64,000 bases of DNA, taken from Leptasterias polaris. Taxonomy: Eukaryota > Echinodermata > Asteroidea > Forcipulatida > Asteriidae. Of the stretch, positions 49,081 to 61,376 are shown in pieces. The position numbers and the translations under genes were made by a program. The stretch's first letter is position 1, and each line of letters begins with the position of its first letter. The notes under the pieces are model-generated. The model saw only the letters and a program-made list of their open reading frames with translations, ran no database searches and was not told the origin of the DNA. Location: NCBI GenBank assembly GCA_037783415.1, contig JAZGTN010000026.1:3617001-3681000 (forward strand), in the 5' to 3' direction.

Positions 49081-49427
49081 GAAATGGATCATTCAGAAAT
49101 GGAGCTGAATGTGACATCAGTGTAAAGTTTATTATTGTTTATAATTTAGGTGTAAAAGAACACGATCCGGGAGATGATCACGAAACTAAGACAGATTGTG
49201 CGATAGCTGCTGAGAACGGACCAGACAGTGGTAAGTGTACGCAGCTCTCATATCATGGCTTTTCTTAACATGTAACTAACCCCTTGCTGAAAACAGTTTT
49301 CTTTTCAATTTTTCATTTGATATTGTTGTAGTCATCATTGATAATGCCTTTTGAATGAATGGCAAAATTAATGTAGCTCTGTTATACTTCATCCCAAACC
49401 ACCGTACAATGTTTCACATAATGTAGT

Positions 49428-49545
49428 TTGTCAGCTCAGAGCAGAAAGACCTTACAAGACCTAAAGAGACCCAGTCGGCTCAGAGTTGAAATTACTTATA
49501 AAGACCTAGAGAGACACAGTCTGCTCAGAGCAGAAAGGATGTGTA
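49428..49545 (+). repeat. Imperfect tandem duplication of about 65 bp
   Basis: GCTCAGAGCAGAAAGACCTT and later GCTCAGAGTTGAAATTACTT, then GCTCAGAGCAGAAAGGATG, each preceded by AAGAGACCCAGTC / GAGAGACACAGTC. It is the reason a 60-codon frame is open here. Confidence 0.7.
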
Positions 49546-50830
49546 TTTATAGACTTGGAAATTATTGTTATTGTATATTTCTGTTTAATGACACCAAGGG
49601 TGCCTCATAAGTGAACTTAATCACTGTAGCTCACAAGCCAGAGTAAATCTGTAAATATACAAGTGAAATCCAATGACGTCATTACTGCTCTTGTGGCGTC
49701 TCACACTGTACAGGCTTCAATTGGGGGTGATTTGTGTCCGAATTCAAATCAGCGTAAAGTTACAAAATTGACTGACACCGAAATATTTTCTTCTGAGTAT
49801 CTGAAGAAACTCCGGAATGGGTGTAATTTATTATGAACAAGTCCCCGTTATTCGAGCAATGATAGAATATAATGTAATTTACTGACGTTTGCAAACTTTG
49901 TTACGCCACTTCATTACCGTTTCCCGCCTGCTGCAAAGCATTCAAATATCTCTTACATATTTCTTTATTTGATGGGACTACATACTTTTATATTTCTGTT
50001 TAACTTATAATTAGAAATGTGTTATGGTAATATGAAGTAAACAGTAGTAGGCCTGCCAAAAAATGGAATAAACATGTCTAGATAAGAGAAGAATGGGTGA
50101 AGTTCAAGTGACCTATAACGGGCTCAAACAGTCATTTACAAACAAGTAAAGATTATGACTTGATATCTGTTGCATTCCGTATCCACTCGAGTAGGCTATC
50201 TTTCCATTTGTTGTGTTTTAGGCAGATTTATTTGAAAAAAAGGTTGCCTTTTAAGATGTATCGCCTGATTGTAGGCCGATTTGACGGTTGAACATTAAAT
50301 GTTAAATTGCTATTTTTACGGTGATGGGAATCCTTTCATTTGTTACCTTCAATAACATCCGTCAAGGATTAATGACAATAAATTAAAAACGAAAACTAAT
50401 AAAAATGTTGTGCCAGCATTTTAATCCTCGGACTTATGACGTACACAATTAAAAAAGTGTTTCATCCAAACACAGGATATGCATCTTTAAAACTTGTTTT
50501 TGATACTTCGTACATTAATCTTTTCTGTGTCATCGGGGACGCAGGTTTGCGTGAGTTATTTTGTGTGTGTTGCAATAAACTGATCGATAGCTGTGCGGTC
50601 GCTCTGAAGTTCCCATCTGCAGTGCCATCAACTTAGCAACAATGTAGGGTTACGAAGATCTACAATTGTAGCTTCTGGTTGAGACGTATGCCTTTTGGTG
50701 CTTTTGTGCACAAGGAAAACGTGTACTCTCAAAAACATCGTCCATTAACTAATTTCTATAGTTCGAGTTGAGTTACAGCATGTTAGACCCGTTGTGATGT
50801 GCAGTTCGGAATGAGCTTTAACCTTTGAAC
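49546..50830 (+). promoter_or_regulatory. Presumed promoter/5'UTR region of SLCO
   Basis: The 1.3 kb before the SLCO start is AT-rich without a recognised exon, and the SLCO core promoter must lie here or in an upstream noncoding exon. I see no convincing TATA box at a fixed spacing, and the transcription start is not determined. Confidence 0.3.
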
Positions 50831-53800
50831 ATGGCTGCAGATGGAATTCAACACGCCCTATTTGGTCCGGATGTCCCGTCATTCAAGCTACATGGAGCTA
50901 ATGGAGACAGCTGTGATTCCATCATGTCAAATGAACATCCAACTGTTAATATTGCAGACGGTACTAAAAGAGTAGGCCAACCGGTAAAACCTGCATCTGC
51001 CGAAGATGTAACTATTGGCGTGGCAAACACCCCTGAAGAGGTATCGATACAGGGGGCAGACATGCACTCCGAAGATGTGCTGATGCACGAGGTAGACATC
51101 ACTGAAGAGGTATCGCTAAATGAGGCAGACACACTCGAAGAGGTAGGTACTATTGAAGATGTACCGCTAAACATAACAGCCACTGGCGAAGATCTAACAG
51201 AAGACGAGAGTGGTTCTGGCATGGTCTGCTCCTTTGTACCGAAGTGGCTCATACCCTTCTTCCTGTCTCCAATCTTCTTCCTCTTCTGTGTTTGCCTTGG
51301 AGTCTTCGGTGATGCCGTTGCAGTGGGTGCTTTCAGTGGTATCACAACAACCATCGAAACACGGTACCGTCTGACTGCAGCCAACCTGGGCTTCATTGTT
51401 ATGACCTACGGTATTGGTAACATGGTCGCCCTGCCCTTTGTCTCGTACTTTGCCGGGCGACCAAGAGCCAGACGACCAAGTTGGATCGCCAATGGACTCT
51501 TGCTGATGGGTATTGGTATATTACTTAATGCTCTGCCGCAGTTCTTATTTGACAAATTAGACATCGTCGATGGAAAGGTAAGGGATTGTTTTTTTCCTAA
51601 GATTTAAAATCTCAAAGTAGAAAAAACCCACAATAAATGCACCTCTTCACACGCAAACGTTGCAGTTTTAAGCAGTGATGTGCATCAAAGACCATGACAC
51701 GAACTTCCTGTGTTTATTCTAAGGGACAACTGCCAAATAACATGATATTCTCAACCCACAATCTCTAGAGACATCGTGTCCAAACCGACTGCAGCGGATG
51801 TGGCTGTGGCTTCAACTATAGTGGATGTTGCTAAGCGTGTTGCTATGTTCCTTGCTCTATGGTTTATCCTATGCTCCAACTTTTGTTCACGTGACGACCA
51901 AGCATCTATTTGGGCACGGCCATCATACTTATATCACTAGCTCTTAATACAAAGGAGATAACACAACTTAAACTGGTGTCCATTTTTGACTCACAACATT
52001 TTCCTTGGGACAAATAATTTCTTTTCAAATGATTTTCAAAAATCTCATTGTTTTAAATATCGTCACAATTCCGTAAAGCCGAAATTACAGGGAAATACTG
52101 CTTTAGTACAAACAGGTTTACCAGCCCAAAATGCTATCTTGTCATCGTTGTGACTGGTACCCTGCAAATGTTGTACTTACAAAATGTGCTTTGCAATGTT
52201 GTTCTGGCCTAACAGTATGAAGCTACAGGCCACTGTCTTGTCTTGTAAACCATTAAAATGTTATGATATCATCCGTAGGCGGAGAGCATAGTGTGCATGA
52301 ATGACACACAGGGTGACCAATGCCACAAGTCAGACGCAGTCGATGCACAAAACGATGTAGCCTTCTGGGTGCTCAATATTGGTTCCGTCGTTTGGGGCGT
52401 TGGCTACGCTGCTGTACCAGCACCCGCCCTGTCCTACATTGACGACAACTGCAAAACAGAAACGACAGCATTGTTTGCAGGTACGATAGTTATTCAAAAT
52501 AGCCATGTGATTGTTGACGTAATGGTTTACGCCTATTTACTGAGGCACTGGTTATATATACTTCAGCGTTGCGTTTTTATTGGTCTCTTCTGGGAACTAT
52601 GCAGGGCGCCGCCATCGGCGTGAACAAATACTAAGGACCTAAGAAACATTTTTGGGGAACATTACAGTGAGAACAAAATTACTTGGAGAAAGCGCCACAG
52701 TTATGACCTAATAGTAACTCTGCAAAATATATGAAGATAAATAGTCCAAATAATTTGAGTGATTTTGTTCAAGTTGATCCAATTAAAAATCACGTCTTCC
52801 CCAATTGCAGTCGTACAAAATAATAATATGAATATTAATATTACTGTCATCCTAACCCATGCAGGGATCATTTCAAGTATGTACGGCGTGGGTAGCATGT
52901 TTGGTTTCTTCTTGAGCTCGTTTGTTTTGACACTCTGGGTGGATTTTTACCGTCTCGAACCCGGAACCACTCTACCATCCCCTGAGCACCCAGCTTGGGT
53001 AGGTGCATGGTGGCTTGGGCTCCTAATCTGCGGTGGCTACGTCTGCATTGTCTGTTTACCCTTATACGGGTTTCCTCAGAAGCTTCCAAAAAGATCACGC
53101 AGTGATTCTTCGCTGGAAAGGAATTTAACGAAAGGTGGAAAACCTGTGAAAATGAAAAATGCAATGGAGATGAAGCAATCAGGTAAAAACAAAACAATAT
53201 CATTTAAACGCAAATTGTCAAATGATGATTTAACTTTGGGCGTTTCTCAAATTTGTTTCAATTTCGTTGTTGACAGGTTCGGGAACTGATAATGATGAAG
53301 CCAACATTAACAGTGTTCCGGAACCTCCGGATCACGAAATCACCGAAGATGGACCGGTTGTCGGTAAAGTATTGTTTCCGAGGCAGTCATGTAGAAAAAT
53401 ACATATTATTAACAATCAATAAATAGGACAGTCTCACGCTATTCAACTTATATAAATTAGTCTGTTTTGCTTTCAAGTAAAAAAAGGGAATGCTTGAGTT
53501 TGTCAGAACCCTTCCCCTGTACCTCACCAGCCTCTTCCCCTTTGAGATAGAAGGAAATTAAACGGTATGACTAATTATTAGTTGGCTACTGCATAAAATA
53601 ATAGTTATTCAAATCAGCTACTGTAAAGTTTATAACCCAATTTTATTTTGAAGAAAATGTGTGCGTGATTAGAGTTTACAGTTTTGCCTGTTTGAAGTGC
53701 TGCGGTGAGGTAGTGAACGCTTACAGAGGTAACGTGTTCTAAACCTAAACCATGAGATCCGGGCTCAGTACATCAAAGCTCACCACAAATCATTTCTTCG

Positions 53801-56715
53801 GCCCTGCCTAGTGCCCCCTCTAAATTCAAATTGCAACATAGGGAGTAACTCCACTGCAAAGTTTGGCCAATAAGAAGTCCTGCGGATTGTCCCTAGAATG
53901 GGACTTCAGGAAAGGGACACGACTGTGATTCAAATTATTGTATTGTTTCCCCTCAGGTTTCCTGAAGACATCCAAACGGTTGCTAACAAACCCAGTGTTC
54001 ATGTCCATCTCGTTGTGTATGATGTGTCAGTTAGCTATTTCGTTTGGCTTCACGACCTTCTTTGCTAAGTATCTGGAAACGCAGTTTGAAGTCATTGCAT
54101 CCAATGCCGATCTCCTGACAGGTAAAATGTTCTCATCTAATTGTTTTGTTATAAATAAACCAAATACAACTTTTAAGGCTCATCTGACCTAATTTTACCT
54201 AGTTGTCGACTTTCTGAGGTTAGCATGTCAACGTTCCCTGATAATTATCTCACAGAATTGTTACTGATTCAGATAACATGTCGACTTGTCCTGATAATTA
54301 ATTTTATCTTACAGTGTCGAATTACTCAATCAGATAACATGTCGACTTGTCCTAATAATTTATCTTACAGAGTCGACCTACTGATTCAGATGATTTATCT
54401 GACTTCTTAGTTTCAGTTAATAGTCTTCTTGGCGATCGAGAGATATTATCAAGACAAGTCGACTTATTCCATAGACGAAAACGACTTGGCGTTATAATTT
54501 ATCTCATTTATCTCATTATAGAAAAGTATAATGGCGGTTTATAGACTTACAAAAAGGTACCTTTTCCCCCATCAAGGTGTGACCCTAGTGCCTGCGTACG
54601 GTGTGGGATGGATTCTCGGAGGGGTCATTGTCCGTAAAGCTAGGTTGGGATTCGTGAGTATGTTCGTCCTTGCGTTCACCTGTATCTTGATTGCTGTTGG
54701 TGGATACGTCTTCTCAATCTTTTTCGGATGCATTAACCCGCATATAGCTGGCGTGAACTATGGTTACCTGGGTCAAAGGTGAAAGGTTGTTGTTTATGTT
54801 CATCATTTTCAAACCACAAATCAAAATATTCGTTGTTGTTCGCTTTGCATTTAAATGTCAGAGTAACATTTTCCTATCAAAATAACATTTTCCCGTTAAT
54901 GTTGCTTCAGCAGTTCGGACGTTTCGTTGGTTGTCGATTGCAATGTTAACTGTGGCTGCACAACAGCTTCATACCAGCCGGTTTGTGACGAAACTAATGA
55001 CGTCATATACATCTCTGCTTGCTTTGCTGGCTGTAATGAGACCATTAATGATGTACGTATTTTATCATGAATGGATTATGTCAGAAATGTACACGAAAAC
55101 AAGAGTTTATATATATATGCTGAAATGGAAAGTAAAATATTGCCATGCAGGATTCATAAAGCACCCAGAATATGCGTAGCTTCAAATATTGAAGGAAAAA
55201 AACATGAGATAATATATTGCAAATAAATGTAAACGAGACTGACCGCACACACAAAATTTACTATGATTACTACTTATAAGCAATGGTGATTGTGTATTTA
55301 ATTATTATCTCAAATAGATGGTTTGTATAAATACATTGTACATTAAATTTGCCGACGATTCTTGGTTTTGTTCCAGATGTCATATCACAACTGTTCGTGT
55401 CTAACGGAGGGTGTGGATTCCATCAAAGCAGGGCTTTGTGAATTCGAGTGCAACATGCTGGTTCCCTTCATCATCGTACAAATAATACAGACAGTGGCCA
55501 TGACAATGGCTGGTGTCCCGCAAACAATTCTACTACTAAGGTGAATTTCACATCATCATGACGTCACACAATGACTACCCCTGTCAGCCCACAATGAATG
55601 TTTTTACGTCTAACTGCACAGAAACACCCGGAAAAACGACCCCAAAATAGCTGCAGAACATTGACATTCATAAAGTATATAAGGAGCTGACACTTATTGG
55701 TCCGTACACAAGTTTCAGGTATACTCAAAATATGACGTTCCAAGTCTTATGACATTCCAAGTCGTAATCACTTCTTTGAAGAAATTTCTTAGAAGAACCA
55801 GACGCAAGATAGTCTTGATGATTCGAACAGTACTCGGTTCTTCAGGAGAATAGACTACACCGCTCTGGAAACGTCGAGACTTATTCTTTTTAGAACTGTA
55901 TTTATTTAAGAAGAGATTATGACATGGTTGTCTACCGTAGATTAGAATAGTTCTCTGTTCAATACCGTGTAAAGCTTCGAGTCTCTACCTGCTTGTGTAT
56001 ATGATTTCGTTATTTTATCTTCTGCACAAGGTTTGTTGCACCTGCAGACAAGACTGCGGCGTTGGGGTTAAATCACCTTTTCATGGGCTTCGGTAAGTTG
56101 GTGAGGCACTACGGTCGCTTTAAAGGTGTTTTTTGCAAAACTTTTTTTGGGAAAAAAAATGATCTGAAAAGATGGCTTATTCTGAATTTAAAAATAACAA
56201 CTGAACATTTTGAGTTGCAAAGTTTAGTTCTTGCTCTTCACGCCACCACGTATGGTCATTGTGCGCTTTACGACATACTCGTTGAATTCATTCGAGGACC
56301 CACGACCCTCCAAATTCTAACGCAGTTTTACTAGAATGCTGGTCTCGAGTTTAGTTCCAACGCGGTGTCTGTCACCGCATTGCATTTGTCTTTCTCGTGA
56401 GACTACAAACTTGCCTAATGTTGTTCTTTATGCAAAAATGACGCCGTTATTTTCGTTATTTGTTTTACAGGTGGTTTAGTTGGTCCATTGGTGTACGCTG
56501 CATTAGTCGATCTATCGTGCACTTTATGGCAGTCTGTATGCGACTCAAAGGGTTCGTGCTTGGTTTATGACATTGAACTCTACCGACGTCTCTTCATGGG
56601 CCTGTCTCTGGTTATAGGGGTTATGGGGGCACTGTTCATGCTGCCATCATATTATTTCATCAAGAAAACCATTCGCGAACGGCCCGAAAAACTCAAACAA
56701 AATTATAACAACTGA
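50831..56715 (+). CDS. SLCO: Solute carrier organic anion transporter (SLCO/OATP), complete, 10 exons
   Basis: Family role: 12-TM plasma-membrane transporter for amphipathic organic anions such as bile acids, steroid conjugates, thyroid hormones and prostaglandins. Exons: 50831-51577, 52279-52480, 52865-53182, 53277-53363, 53957-54121, 54577-54778, 54911-55052, 55377-55540, 56031-56092, 56471-56715. Every junction has AG/GT borders and keeps frame, giving 777 residues. The start is the ATG of MAADGIQ; no in-frame ATG lies just upstream. Residues about 1-134 form an acidic cytoplasmic tail with imperfect EEVS/EDV repeats. TM1 begins at LIPFFLSPIFF. The OATP signature appears as WVGAWWLGL near residue 365. 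A Kazal-like loop with about 11 cysteines spans about residues 565-650, split over exons 6-8. The C-terminus is hydrophilic and basic (KKTIRERPEKLKQNYNN). Length slightly exceeds the usual 640-720 because of the N-tail. The subfamily (SLCO4/5-like?) is not assignable by eye. A decayed paralogue lies 1.6 kb upstream. Confidence 0.95.
54222..54400 (+). repeat. Tandem repeat of about 70 bp in SLCO intron 5
   Basis: Units contain CATGTCGACTTGTCCTGATA, ATTATCT(T/C)ACAG and a CTGATTCAGAT-type end; about three copies. Each TTATCTTACAG resembles a splice acceptor, but none is followed by SLCO-like coding sequence. Confidence 0.85.
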
Positions 56716-57061
56716 AAGTAAAGGATTTGTTATTTTTATTGTATCAAGTAATTAACCACAAAGGAAACTGACTGGGCAAATTTAATATAATTTTGGGTTT
56801 AACAAAGAAAAATTACTATAGCGACATTTGAGCCTGTGACCTGCAGATGAACATGCCGGCGCTTTAGATGAGCTATATCTAGCCCTAATAATTGTATTGT
56901 ATTGTATTGTATTGTATTTTATTTTATTCCGAAACTGGAACAAACCCCATAACCCTGGGGAGGGTGACATCAGTATAATAATAAATAACAATTAGTGAAG
57001 AAGTCGTACGGAAAGCTGGGAGTGTCAACTTAGAACAAAAACATACATTGGTTAAGCCTTA

Positions 57062-59081
57062 TCACACAGTTTGATTACCTTTTAAAACGGTAAATAAAAA
57101 GACATATTTGGCAACGAAATTAATTATAGCTTCATCAGGATGGTCCATCAAAAACTTAAATCTATCTTCCCTACCAAGAATTTCAAAGTCGTTGTATTGA
57201 TTAATAATATAAACCAACATAATATTCCTGAGGTCGTTGTATAATGGGCAATCTAGCAGAAAATGGATTTCTGTTTCAACATCAAGGTGACAATGCTGGC
57301 AAATTCTTTGGCTTGATTCTAACCCAATGTACCTTCCTATTTCAATAAGTAGCTTGTGTGAAGAGCATCTGAAACGGGCCAAAGAATGGCGATAAGAGGG
57401 TTTATTAACACAGTGTAAATATAACTCAAACTCAAACTGGGTTTTGAAGATACGGTATGTCCTGAGCTTATTCTTTTGGCCAGGTTTAGTTCTACAGTCA
57501 TTGTGCAATCTATTATACCAATTAGAAATAAACACATTACGTAATTGTTGAACAAAATCACGTTTCACATTCCTTTGGTTAGATGGCCCAGATATGTTCT
57601 CTGGCACATTACAGAAGACTGAATCAAAGTACTTTCTAGGCTTGAGAAATACCGATGGTTTGTGGTTAAGCCCTAGAGTTTGATCAACTTTGAAGGAGTT
57701 GTACAGAATGGAATCCCCGTGTTTGTCACTCAATTTAAACCAGTAATTTAGCATATGCTTACATTGCTTTATGTAAAAAGGAAAACGACTTTATTCACCC
57801 AGGACTGCGTCAGTGGGTGTACGCCTATTCACATTTAAAATAAACCTTAACCAATTCAAATGAAAAGCTTCAGTTTGGTCCATTTCATTCTTCCAAGTAA
57901 CAGCTGAACAATATGTTAGTATAGGCTTAAGTAACGTATCAAAAATTCTCAAAAGCAGACGAGGCTTAAGATCATTCCCTACATGCCTACGAATAGTAAA
58001 AGCAGCTTCAGAAACTTTGTCAAGAAGATTCTTGTTGTTTGGTTTAAAGGAGCCAGATGATTGAAAAATAACACCTAAATACGTAAAGATCGCCACACTT
58101 TCAATTTCTTCTTGGTTAAAATTAAAATTACAGGTATGCCCATTCCGAAACTTAGAAAGATCGCTGTTGAAAGTGACAACTTTGGTTTTCTGAGTGTTAA
58201 CAAGTCTCCACTTATTACAATAGTTCTCAAGCCTTTTGAGTAAGAGTTGAAGACCCTCTTGCGAATCAGATAAGAGAACCATATCATCAGCATACAATAA
58301 AGAATTGATTTTCCGAGTACCAATTTCTATACCATGAAAAGGAGCTCGGCCAAGCTCAGTCTCCAGATCATTTAAAAACAAAGAAAAAAGGAGTGGGCTT
58401 AAAACTGAACACCTAATGTACAGGGAAAAGAATTAGTAACTCCATGCATCAACTTAATGCAACCATTTACCGAACTGTAAAATGTTTAAACATTTATGAC
58501 TAATCCCATAATTCCTTAACTTAAACCAGAGAAGAGAACGGTCAACATAATCAAAAGCTTTTTTGAAGTCAACAAAACAAGCGAATAATTTTTTTCTTTT
58601 CGCTGCGAGATTTCTGAATGACAGTATTTAAAACAAACACATTGTCCATGGTGCAATACCCTGCTTTAAAACCAGTTTGGTTATCGACTAAAATTTCATC
58701 AGCCCATTGGGTCAACCTATTCCTAAGAACTGTTTGAAATAATTTACCCAAACAGCTCAATAAAGTGATGCCCCTGTAATTTCCTGGGTCAATTCGTGAC
58801 CCTTTCTTGTGAATTGGGCAGATGAGACCATCAGACCATGAGGACGGAACTTGCTCTGTTTTCCAAATAAAATTAAATAATTTAGTGATTGGTTTGCACA
58901 AATAAAAACTAGCAGAAGAAATCATCTCGGACCTAATGCCATCTTTGCCAGGTTGTTTGTTGTTTTTCATGGTTTTAACAGCCTTTTCTACCTCCGTCTC
59001 TGTAACTGGACAATCAAGTAACTCCAAATCAACAGTAGGCCTACTTGTATTACCCGTGATCTCAGCATTTTTAACAGACAT
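57062..59081 (-). pseudogene. RT and C-terminal domain of the L1-like element, broken in three
   Basis: 59081-58569 carries fingers/palm (KQPGKDGIRSEM, CPIHKKGSRIDPGNYRGITL, DNQTGFKAGYCTMDN). 58381-57791 carries the YADD palm motif and YLGVIFQSSGSF. 57754-57062 carries the C-terminal domain with the CX2CX8HX4C finger. The stretch 58382-58568 should hold the FVDYVKAFD and PLLFSLF-type motifs, and fragments are readable in other frames (for example AFDYVD on minus near 58550), so the breaks are indels rather than large deletions. Confidence 0.8.
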
Positions 59082-59260
59082 GTAAAAAACGTCATCAAAA
59101 GAATCTAAAATAACGTTTTTTCGCTCTAATTGTGCGCTTGTAACATTTCTTTTGTTTACAATACAGACCTTGGAGATGTGGGTTTTTCTTATCTCTAATG
59201 AGAGCTTTACAAGTACTCTGCATTTCTTTTCTTAGCTGAGTACAATCGTTATCAAACCAT

Positions 59261-60314
59261 TTACAGCGTTTCTTGTGATAACTCTGAGGGTGCTCTTAGC
59301 ACCCTATTAGTAATACTAGCAACCGTATAAATGATATCATGAAAGCTATCTAAAACTTCGTCAGCACTGCTGTCAGTAGGCCTAAGGTTTTTGCCATTAA
59401 AAGTTGCCAATTTCTCTTGAATATCTGGAGCATCATATTCATAATTATATGCATTGACATACTCTCTAGACCACTTGTAATGCGGTGTATTTAAACTCTG
59501 AATATTTGGTCTATTCAAACTATTTTCATAATGAACTGTATTCACATTGTCAACCGATGATTTGAGAGTAACTTCTAACAAACAGTGATCAGAAAATGGA
59601 TTCAGTGAAGTGACATTACATTTTAAAATCTCGCTTAATAACATCACTTCTGAGGCTACTACATAATCAACCACACTACATCCAACCGTGCTGTCTTTAC
59701 CAGGTTGATAACAAGTCATTTTGCCATCATAATCATTAGAAATTCTACCATTTAAAATTCTCAGTCCAGCAGAAATACACATGTTGACTAAAAGTTCACC
59801 ATATCGGTTGTTGGTGCGGTCACTGTTCTCTCGTTTGAGATCACTATCTGCAATGTAGTTATCCGGTACTGGTACAAAACTGCATTCATCCTGGGGCTGG
59901 TCAAAATAATAATAATAATAATAATAATATAGCGTAGTCTGATAAATCGCCAGTTCTCGCATTGAAATCGCCACATAGAAGAATAAGTCCCTTAGCCGAG
60001 TAATGTTCAATTTCTTTTGTAAGCGCATCGAAAATATTTAGGTTCATGGTTGCATTTCGTTTCGATGACTCCGGGCAAATGTACACAGCAGCAACATAAA
60101 TGTCGTTCTCAATCCCAAAGCTTGAAGCTTTCAATTGAAACCATACTATATCATCTACTTCAGATCCAATAATCTTAACACATTCTACAAAACAATTCTT
60201 AACTAAAATACATATACCACCCGATTCTCTTTTAGCTTTCTTATGCCGGGTCTTTCTGTTGAATTGAAAACACTTAAAATCAGGTATACTCAACAAATAG
60301 TCCTTTAATATCAA
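59261..60314 (-). pseudogene. Endonuclease domain of the L1-like element, with microsatellite
   Basis: 60314-59901 holds ESGGICILVKN, VYICPES and LLCGDFNARTGD. A run of about eight AAT units (59907-59930) then interrupts the frame, coding leucines or tyrosines by strand and frame. The domain resumes as FDQPQDECSF, NGRISNDYDGKMTCY, VVDYVVASEV and NPFSDHCLLEV. Both halves align to one EN domain, so the repeat expanded inside a coding sequence after the element lost selection. Confidence 0.75.
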
Positions 60315-61376
60315 GCCATGTTTCGCTCAGGCAGATAATGTCATACTTTGAAATTAGATCAATAAAAATAGGGTCTTTGAGTTTATTAGCAATTCCATGA
60401 ACGTTCCATGTTGCAATGGTAATGTTCTGTTGACATCCTTTTCTGCGGCTAGGCTTACTACGACTCGCCGACGCTCGTCCCCCTTTCTCACGTACCGTGC
60501 GTTTGTTTCTTTGGCTCTCTCGTGTACCCGTTCGGCCAGGTGACCGTTCATCCTCCCCCTTTGCAGACGTTTCGGTCCGTAGCGTTCCGTCTGGATCAAG
60601 CTGACTCGATGGTGCTTTCTGCTCATCACATACTGGGTCGTAAAGCTTACCGTCAACATAAAGCTTGTCACCTTTTAGCCATACTCTTTTCCCCTCCTGT
60701 TCCATGCTCTTTTTCATGGGAACGAGTTTGGCCCGTCGCTGTTGAGCTTCTCTTGTGAGGTCATCGGCAATGAACACTTTCGAGCCCTTTAGCTCCCCTT
60801 TAGATTTCATGATTTCCTGCTTTTTCTTCCATGAACCAAATTTAACAATAATTGCTCTGTCCTTGTTAAGAGTCTGAACTCCAACTCGGTGTGCACGTTC
60901 GATGTCTTGCTTCAGGCATTCAACTTGTAGTTTTTGCTTAAACAACTCAAGTACAAGGGACTCTGGATTGTCGTCTGGCACCTCAGGAATGCCAAAAATG
61001 CGTACGTTGTTCCTACACGGGAGTATGTTTCATTTCTTTCGATTAGCAGGGCGTGGCTCATAAGAATTTTTTCAACATCGGCGTTCATTGATTTCTCTTG
61101 TTCTAGGCTTTTAACACGGTTCTCGAGACAGGTAAAATTATCGTTTACCTTATCAATCTCAAACTGCAAGCTTTCATGAATTTCGTTGAGTTTCTTGTCG
61201 ATAACCTCGTCTAGTGTTCGCTTAAAGTCAGTTGCAAATCCGTCAATCCTCTCAACCATGCGACCTTCCAGCGATGTAAGTTGGGTTTTTAAGTCCATAA
61301 TTGCAGCAAAAACATCTGGAGTGTCACTGGCTTTTTCCTGCATCACTGCCTCTTTCCTAGTAATCTTACTAGCCAT
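60280..61376 (-). pseudogene. ORF1 / endonuclease N-terminus of the L1-like element
   Basis: Two overlapping frames carry one ancestral protein region. 61376 down to about 61000 gives the coiled-coil ORF1 start (MASKITRKEAVMQEKA). After a one-base type shift near 60980-61010 the frame 60981-60280 continues with IERAHRVG, RVWLKGDKLYVDG, a basic serine-rich linker (KRTVREKGGRASASRSKP) and then ITIATWNVHGIANKLKD. Having ORF1-like sequence run directly into the endonuclease without a visible new start suggests either a single fused ORF or loss of the intervening stop. Confidence 0.75.

Larger units (their letters stand above)
47372..49235 (+). pseudogene. Decayed SLCO/OATP paralogue (exons 1-4 equivalent)
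   Basis: Four blocks match successive exons of the intact SLCO gene downstream. About 47372-47882 matches exon 1 (SPVTFLVAICLVMFVDAVAV, then shifted SGITTSIEIRYR, then VSYFAGKPGARQP). About 47982-48173 matches exon 2 (ADQCHNSDV, VWGVGYAWVPAPAVCKNETT). About 48495-48690 matches exon 3 (GFFISSFSLTL, then shifted HPAWVGAWWLGL). About 49151-49230 matches exon 4 (GVKEHDPGDDHETKTD). Damage: a deletion of about 11 nt after VDAVAV, a TAA where the functional copy reads TAC, a one-base loss turning a TGG region into TGA, a shift in the WVDFYR region, and a stop after the signature. No equivalent of exons 5-10 (Kazal loop, TM7-12) was seen before the intact gene begins. Several splice sites persist (gtaaga, gtaata, gtaagt). 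It is a partial tandem duplicate, now non-coding as a transporter. Confidence 0.88.

Noticed and set aside
50848..51396. 182-codon minus-strand frame opposite SLCO exon 1
   Set aside because: Antisense shadow of the acidic repeat-rich coding exon; Ser/Thr-rich product with no domain.
54931..55179. 82-codon frame MSIAMLTVAAQQLHT
   Set aside because: Overlaps the Kazal exon in another frame; the cysteine-rich frame with matching splice phases is the real one.
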